This document shows positions 60,554 through 64,000 of a stretch of 64,000 nucleotides of DNA, piece after piece (positions within the stretch are counted from its first letter, which is position 1; every line of letters begins with the position of its first letter). The translations under genes were made by a program, and so were the position numbers. The notes beneath the pieces are model-generated. The model had not been told where the DNA came from, did no database searches, and was given only the letters and a program-made list of their open reading frames with translations. Origin of the DNA: Microvirga massiliensis (GTDB taxonomy: Bacteria > Pseudomonadota > Alphaproteobacteria > Rhizobiales > Beijerinckiaceae); the NCBI RefSeq assembly GCF_001006805.1, contig NZ_LN811353.1, positions 417,690 to 481,689 on the forward strand. The letters run 5' to 3'.

Positions 60554-61534
60554 ATGGCAGAATCGGAAGAGTGGCGCGTCCCGCCAGAATTTCAGCCGGA
60601 TCCGGATGAGCTGGACTATGACCTCGACCAGGCGCTGGCGAGCGTGGTCACGCTTCGTGCCGGCGTTCCTGCCAATGCCTTTACGGCCGAGACCCTGGGC
60701 ACGGAGCGTTCGGGGCAGGGCGTCGTCATTCGCGCCGACGGATTGGTTCTGACGATCGGATATCTCATCACGGAAGCCGAGGAGGTCTGGCTCACCACGT
60801 CGAGCGGACGCACCGTCCAGGCGCATGCGCTCGCCTACGATTACGAGAGTGGTTTCGGCTTGGTCCAGGCGCTCGCGATCGTCACCTGGCCCTTCCTGGG
60901 GCTCGGCAATTCGAGCCGCCTCACGCCGGGGACGAGCGTCGTGCTGGGCGGAGCCGGCGGGCGAGTCCGGTCGGTCGCGGCCCGGGTCGTCGCCCGGCAG
61001 GAATTCGCCGGATATTGGGAATATCTCCTCGATGACGCGATCTTCACGGCCCCGGGCCACCCCCATTGGGGCGGAACGGCCCTGATCGGGCCACGAGGCG
61101 ATCTTCTCGGCATCGGCTCGCTTCAGCTCCAGCATCAGGCAGGGGATGGTCGGATCCTGCCGCTCAACATGAGCGTGCCGATCGATCTCCTGAAACCCAT
61201 CCTCGACGATCTCCTCACGCTCGGGCGCGTCAATCGTCCCCCGAGACCCTGGCTCGGCCTCTTCGCCCAGGAAGACGAGGACGATCACATCGTCGTCGTG
61301 GGACTCGCGGGAGATGGTCCTGCAAAGCGCGCCGGATTGCGGGCCGGCGACCGGGTCCATGAAGTTGCAGGGCAGCCGGTCTCCTCGCTCGCCGAGTTCT
61401 ATCGTGCGCTGTGGTCGCTTGGCACGGCTGGGGTCGATGTGCCACTCGTGATCGAGCGTGAAGAGGATCGCTTCGACTTGACGGTCACCTCGGCCGATCG
61501 GGATCGCTACTTGAGGTCTTCGCGGCTCCACTGA
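60554..61534 (+). CDS. Deg-like protein lacking the catalytic triad (pseudoprotease)
   Basis: The 326 residues form a trypsin-like fold plus one PDZ domain, clearly related to Deg proteases but without the triad. Where Deg has His in TNNHVV this has Tyr70 (TIGYLI). The Asp position is Gly100 (YESGFG). The nucleophile Ser in GNSGG is Trp172 (PHWGGTALIG). The PDZ part reads VVGLAGDGPAKRAGLRAGDR. No signal peptide is visible, so it may be cytoplasmic. GGAG lies 8 bases before the ATG at 60554. A regulatory or binding role is likely, since the fold is intact and the reading frame open. Confidence 0.85.
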   Translation: MAESEEWRVPPEFQPDPDELDYDLDQALASVVTLRAGVPANAFTAETLGTERSGQGVVIRADGLVLTIGYLITEAEEVWLTTSSGRTVQAHALAYDYESGFGLVQALAIVTWPFLGLGNSSRLTPGTSVVLGGAGGRVRSVAARVVARQEFAGYWEYLLDDAIFTAPGHPHWGGTALIGPRGDLLGIGSLQLQHQAGDGRILPLNMSVPIDLLKPILDDLLTLGRVNRPPRPWLGLFAQEDEDDHIVVVGLAGDGPAKRAGLRAGDRVHEVAGQPVSSLAEFYRALWSLGTAGVDVPLVIEREEDRFDLTVTSADRDRYLRSSRLH

Positions 61535-61656
61535 CGCCAACGGCTCGAGCGAAAGCTCGTTGCCTTCGGCAGTAACTGCCGGATGGGCATTCGCGGCGCG
61601 AATCTCGCGCATTCGAGCCGCTCATTAGCGAAGGGTTAACCATAGCGGTTCAACGT

Positions 61657-61679
61657 ACCCCCGAAAATCGGCTGGGGGT
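61657..61679 (+). promoter_or_regulatory. stem that may mask the ParA-like gene ribosome site
   Basis: ACCCCC (61657-61662) pairs with GGGGGT (61674-61679), the purine-rich site 5-10 bases before the ATG at 61684. A palindrome GGTTAACC (61634-61641) lies just upstream. Confidence 0.35.
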
Positions 61680-61683
61680 CGGC

Positions 61684-62364
61684 ATGAACGTTCTCGTCTT
61701 CGCTTCACGAAAGGGTGGCTCCGGCAAGAGCACCCTCGCGGCGCATCTTGCATCCTGTGCGAACCGGCCCGGGAACCGGGCGCTTCTGATCGACGCCGAC
61801 CCGCAGGGTTCCCTGGCGCTCTGGCATCAGTTGCGGGGAGAGAGTGCGCCTGCGCTGAGGCGCGGCACGCGAGGCATGGCCGAGGCTCTGAGCGCAGCCA
61901 AATCCGAAGGGGCGGAGTGGGTTTTCATCGATACCCCACCGAACAGATCGAGCGCTGTCGCCGATGCCATCCGCCTCGCGACGCTCGTTCTCATTCCGGC
62001 CCGCCCGAGCGTGTTCGATCTCGATGCAGTCCGCGACACGATCGAACTCGCCCGGGAGCTGCACAAGCCCTACGCGGTCGTGATGAATGCCGCGCCGGCC
62101 AAGCGCAATGGGACCGAGAGTGCGATCGTGACTGACGCACGTCGTGTTGTCGAGAAAATGGGCGCACCGCTCTGGTCCGGCCAGATCACGCACCGCGCCG
62201 ATTTCGCCTTGGCGCTCGCTGTAGGGGAGGGCGCCCGGGAGTTCGACGCGGACTCGTCGGCGGCCACCGAGATCACGCAGCTGTGGTCCGCCGTGAATCG
62301 CTCCGTTAAGGCCATCAACGGTGCCCACAAGGCGGCACAAGGCACACGCCGGATGGCGGCGTAG
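61684..62364 (+). CDS. ParA/MinD-superfamily ATPase, orphan
   Basis: A 226-residue P-loop ATPase with deviant Walker A SRKGGSGKSTLAAHLA, including the signature Lys. LLIDADPQGSLALW is Walker A-prime/Asp switch and VFIDTPPN is Walker B. Such proteins position plasmids, chromosomes or large complexes by ATP-dependent dimer cycling. The short N-terminus without helix-turn-helix resembles type Ib ParA or VirC1-like proteins. No ParB-like gene or parS cluster is adjacent, so the cargo is unknown. It is probably monocistronic, since repeats follow it. Confidence 0.88.
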   Translation: MNVLVFASRKGGSGKSTLAAHLASCANRPGNRALLIDADPQGSLALWHQLRGESAPALRRGTRGMAEALSAAKSEGAEWVFIDTPPNRSSAVADAIRLATLVLIPARPSVFDLDAVRDTIELARELHKPYAVVMNAAPAKRNGTESAIVTDARRVVEKMGAPLWSGQITHRADFALALAVGEGAREFDADSSAATEITQLWSAVNRSVKAINGAHKAAQGTRRMAA

Positions 62365-62418
62365 GAGACATTCCATCGTCACGAGTGAAGCGATCCGGAC
62401 GTCGGCGCGCGATTCCTG

Positions 62419-62445
62419 GATTGCTTCGCCTTCGGCTCGCAATCA
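62419..62445 (-). repeat. dispersed ERSEAI-type repeat
   Basis: GATTGCTTCGCCTTCGGCTC then GCAATCATG, an inverted copy of the family seen at 33945. Confidence 0.7.
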
Positions 62446-62510
62446 TGGAAGTAGGTTCGGAGTCTGCTGCCGTTCCCGGCAGTGCTCATCCCGTATTCCT
62501 GCTCTCCTCA

Positions 62511-62535
62511 TCATTGCGAACGAAGTAAAGCAATC
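62511..62535 (+). repeat. dispersed ERSEAI-type repeat
   Basis: TCATTGCGAACGAAGTAAAG then CAATC, one base different from the copies at 16665 and 34078. Faces the copy at 62419. Confidence 0.7.
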
Positions 62536-62566
62536 CAGGCCACCGCTTCAGAATGGATCGCTTTGT

Positions 62567-64000
62567 TCACGGTGACGGTTCGAGGATCAGCCCCTCGTTC
62601 GGCCGCAGGCTCGCCGAGCCGCGCACGACTTCACCGTCCCGGTCGAGATGGGTCGATAGCATGATGCGCATCGTCTGACCGGCCGGCAGGTTGAGAATGC
62701 GCTCCTCGTCGTGGAAATTGAGCGCCACGAGGAGACGACGCTCCTGGCTCCCGCGCTCATAGACCAACACGTCGTTCTCCGTCGTGACCGAGTGGTAGGC
62801 TCCCGTCGCGAGAGCGGGATGCTCGGAACGGTAGACGAGCAGGCGCCGGTACAGGTTGAGGATGGAACCTCTCTCGGCTCGCATCCGCTCAACGTTCCGT
62901 TCTCGCCAGTCCGGCGAGAGCGGAAGCCATGGCTTGGTCCTCGAGAATCCGGCATTGGGAGCGTCGCTCCATTGCATCGGCGTCCGTTGCGGATCACGCC
63001 CGAGGCCGAGACCGGGCTCGTTCTTTTCCCAGGGATCATGCACCTCCTCGGGGGGAATCTCGACCTTCGGGAGGCCAATCTCGTCGCCGTAATAGAGGGT
63101 TGGCGTGCCGCGCAGGGTCAGGAGAAGCATCGCTGCGACACGCGCTTGAGCCTCGCCGAGCCGCGCCGCGATGCGGGGCTGATCGTGGTTTCCGAGCACC
63201 CAGTTGGGCCATCCGCCTTCGGGCAGGGCCGCTTCGTATTCCTTGATGAGGGCCTCCATCTGCGGCGCGTGCCAGGCCGCGGAGATGAGCTGGAAGTTGA
63301 ACGGGAGATGCGCTCCCGAGAGGTCCTCTCCGTAATAGGCGACCAGCCGTTCGATCGGCAGGTAGATCTCGCCGATGAGGACGCGGTCGTCGAATTCGTC
63401 GACCACTTTGCGCATCTCGGCGATGATGCCATGCACGTCCGGGTGATCTGCGGAATGCACCTGAAGGAAGCTCTGGATCTCCGCCTGATCGGGCTGGAAG
63501 GCCGGATTCGGTGGATTGTCACGAAAGTCCGGGTCCTTCATGAGGTGCCAGATGACATCCACCCGGAAGCCGTCGACGCCGCGCCGCATCCAGAAGCGGA
63601 GCACGTCGTACATGGCCGCGCGCACCGCCGGGTTGCGCCAGTTCAGATCAGGCTGCTCCTTCAGGAAGGCATGGTAATAGTACTGGCCGGTCTGCTCGTC
63701 GTATTCCCAAGCCGATCCGCCGAAATTGCTGATCCAGTTGTTCGGCGGACCGCCATCCGGGGCCGGATCGCGCCAGATGTAGAAATCGCGCTTCGCGCTG
63801 TCGCGGGCGGAGCGACTCTCGGCAAACCAGGGATGCTGGTCAGACGTGTGGTTCGGGACGAAATCGAGGATGACCTTGAGGCCACGCCGATGCGCTTCGG
63901 AGAGCACGACATCGAAATCCGCGAGCGTTCCGAAGAGCGGATCGATGTTGCAGTAATCCGCGACATCGTAGCCGAAATCCGCCATCGGGGAGGGATAGAT
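62567..64000 (-). CDS. GH13 alpha-glucosidase (partial, 5' end beyond the window)
   Basis: Glycoside hydrolase family 13, oligo-1,6-glucosidase/alpha-glucosidase type. The visible part is about 477 residues. The frame stays open to the window edge and reads YPSPMADFGYDVADY, so the N-terminal strand region and start are missing. GLKVILDFVPNHTSDQHPWF is conserved region I, DGFRVDVIWHLMKD region II with the nucleophile Asp, LIGEIYLP region III with the acid Glu, and LGNHDQPRIAARL region IV. A beta-sandwich C-terminus follows. It likely hydrolyses maltose- or trehalose-type oligosaccharides in the cytoplasm. No partner gene is visible. Confidence 0.93.
   Translation of the reverse strand: MYPSPMADFGYDVADYCNIDPLFGTLADFDVVLSEAHRRGLKVILDFVPNHTSDQHPWFAESRSARDSAKRDFYIWRDPAPDGGPPNNWISNFGGSAWEYDEQTGQYYYHAFLKEQPDLNWRNPAVRAAMYDVLRFWMRRGVDGFRVDVIWHLMKDPDFRDNPPNPAFQPDQAEIQSFLQVHSADHPDVHGIIAEMRKVVDEFDDRVLIGEIYLPIERLVAYYGEDLSGAHLPFNFQLISAAWHAPQMEALIKEYEAALPEGGWPNWVLGNHDQPRIAARLGEAQARVAAMLLLTLRGTPTLYYGDEIGLPKVEIPPEEVHDPWEKNEPGLGLGRDPQRTPMQWSDAPNAGFSRTKPWLPLSPDWRERNVERMRAERGSILNLYRRLLVYRSEHPALATGAYHSVTTENDVLVYERGSQERRLLVALNFHDEERILNLPAGQTMRIMLSTHLDRDGEVVRGSASLRPNEGLILEPSP

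Overview
The window is GC-rich and reads as chromosome of an alphaproteobacterium, most likely a member of the Hyphomicrobiales close to Methylobacterium or Microvirga. That placement is inference. It rests on codon and GC character, on interspersed repeats whose translation reads HCERSEAI, on GTTC-N7-GTTC type LexA boxes, and on the gene families present. I see no tRNA, rRNA, CRISPR array, integrase or transposase.

Layout. Positions 1-4000 hold a small zinc-ribbon-like ORF, a conserved hypothetical and a TPR protein. At 4.0-6.7 kb lies a cyanide-insensitive type bd oxidase operon (cydA, cydB and a 42-residue DUF2474 subunit with a TTG start), with a CRP-like palindrome upstream. At 8.1-11.2 kb is a type I secretion pair without an adjacent substrate. 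Then come otsB, glk, a very small minus-strand ORF with a 17-nt Shine-Dalgarno (SD) match, prfC and an orphan LuxR regulator. From 17.2 to 31.4 kb the minus strand carries a secretion operon (ABC transporter, RTX protein, membrane fusion protein). Upstream of it is a giant two-domain heme-peroxidase/RTX gene that is split in two at a G6 homopolymer. A divergent histidine kinase and response regulator follow. At 34-42.7 kb there are a sugar kinase, a mannose-1-phosphate guanylyltransferase, a DUF2865 protein, a nuclease-like protein, a Nudix hydrolase divergent from a SIR2-like protein, a YihY protein and a DsbA-like protein with an in-frame minisatellite.

The most interesting region is 43.0-50.6 kb. 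Two intergenic regions there hold three perfect alphaproteobacterial LexA boxes. Around them sit a helix-hairpin-helix protein, a small coiled-coil protein, a Rad50/SMC-like ATPase, an Mre11/SbcD-like phosphoesterase, a degenerate TnsA-like protein and a possible single-strand-annealing protein. The ATPase has its lobes in circularly permuted order: Walker B lobe first, then Walker A lobe, then coiled coil, with a CPTC zinc-hook motif at the C-terminus. I infer a DNA-damage-inducible break-processing cassette, interrupted only by a housekeeping Deg protease.

From 50.8 kb onward the genes are metabolic: a tartrate/malate-type dehydrogenase, a three-subunit molybdenum aldehyde oxidoreductase, a cupin dioxygenase-like protein, two SDRs and a xylulokinase. 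After these come a Deg-like pseudoprotease that has lost its whole catalytic triad, a ParA-like ATPase and a GH13 glucosidase cut off by the window end. Two families of dispersed intergenic repeats fill many of the gaps.
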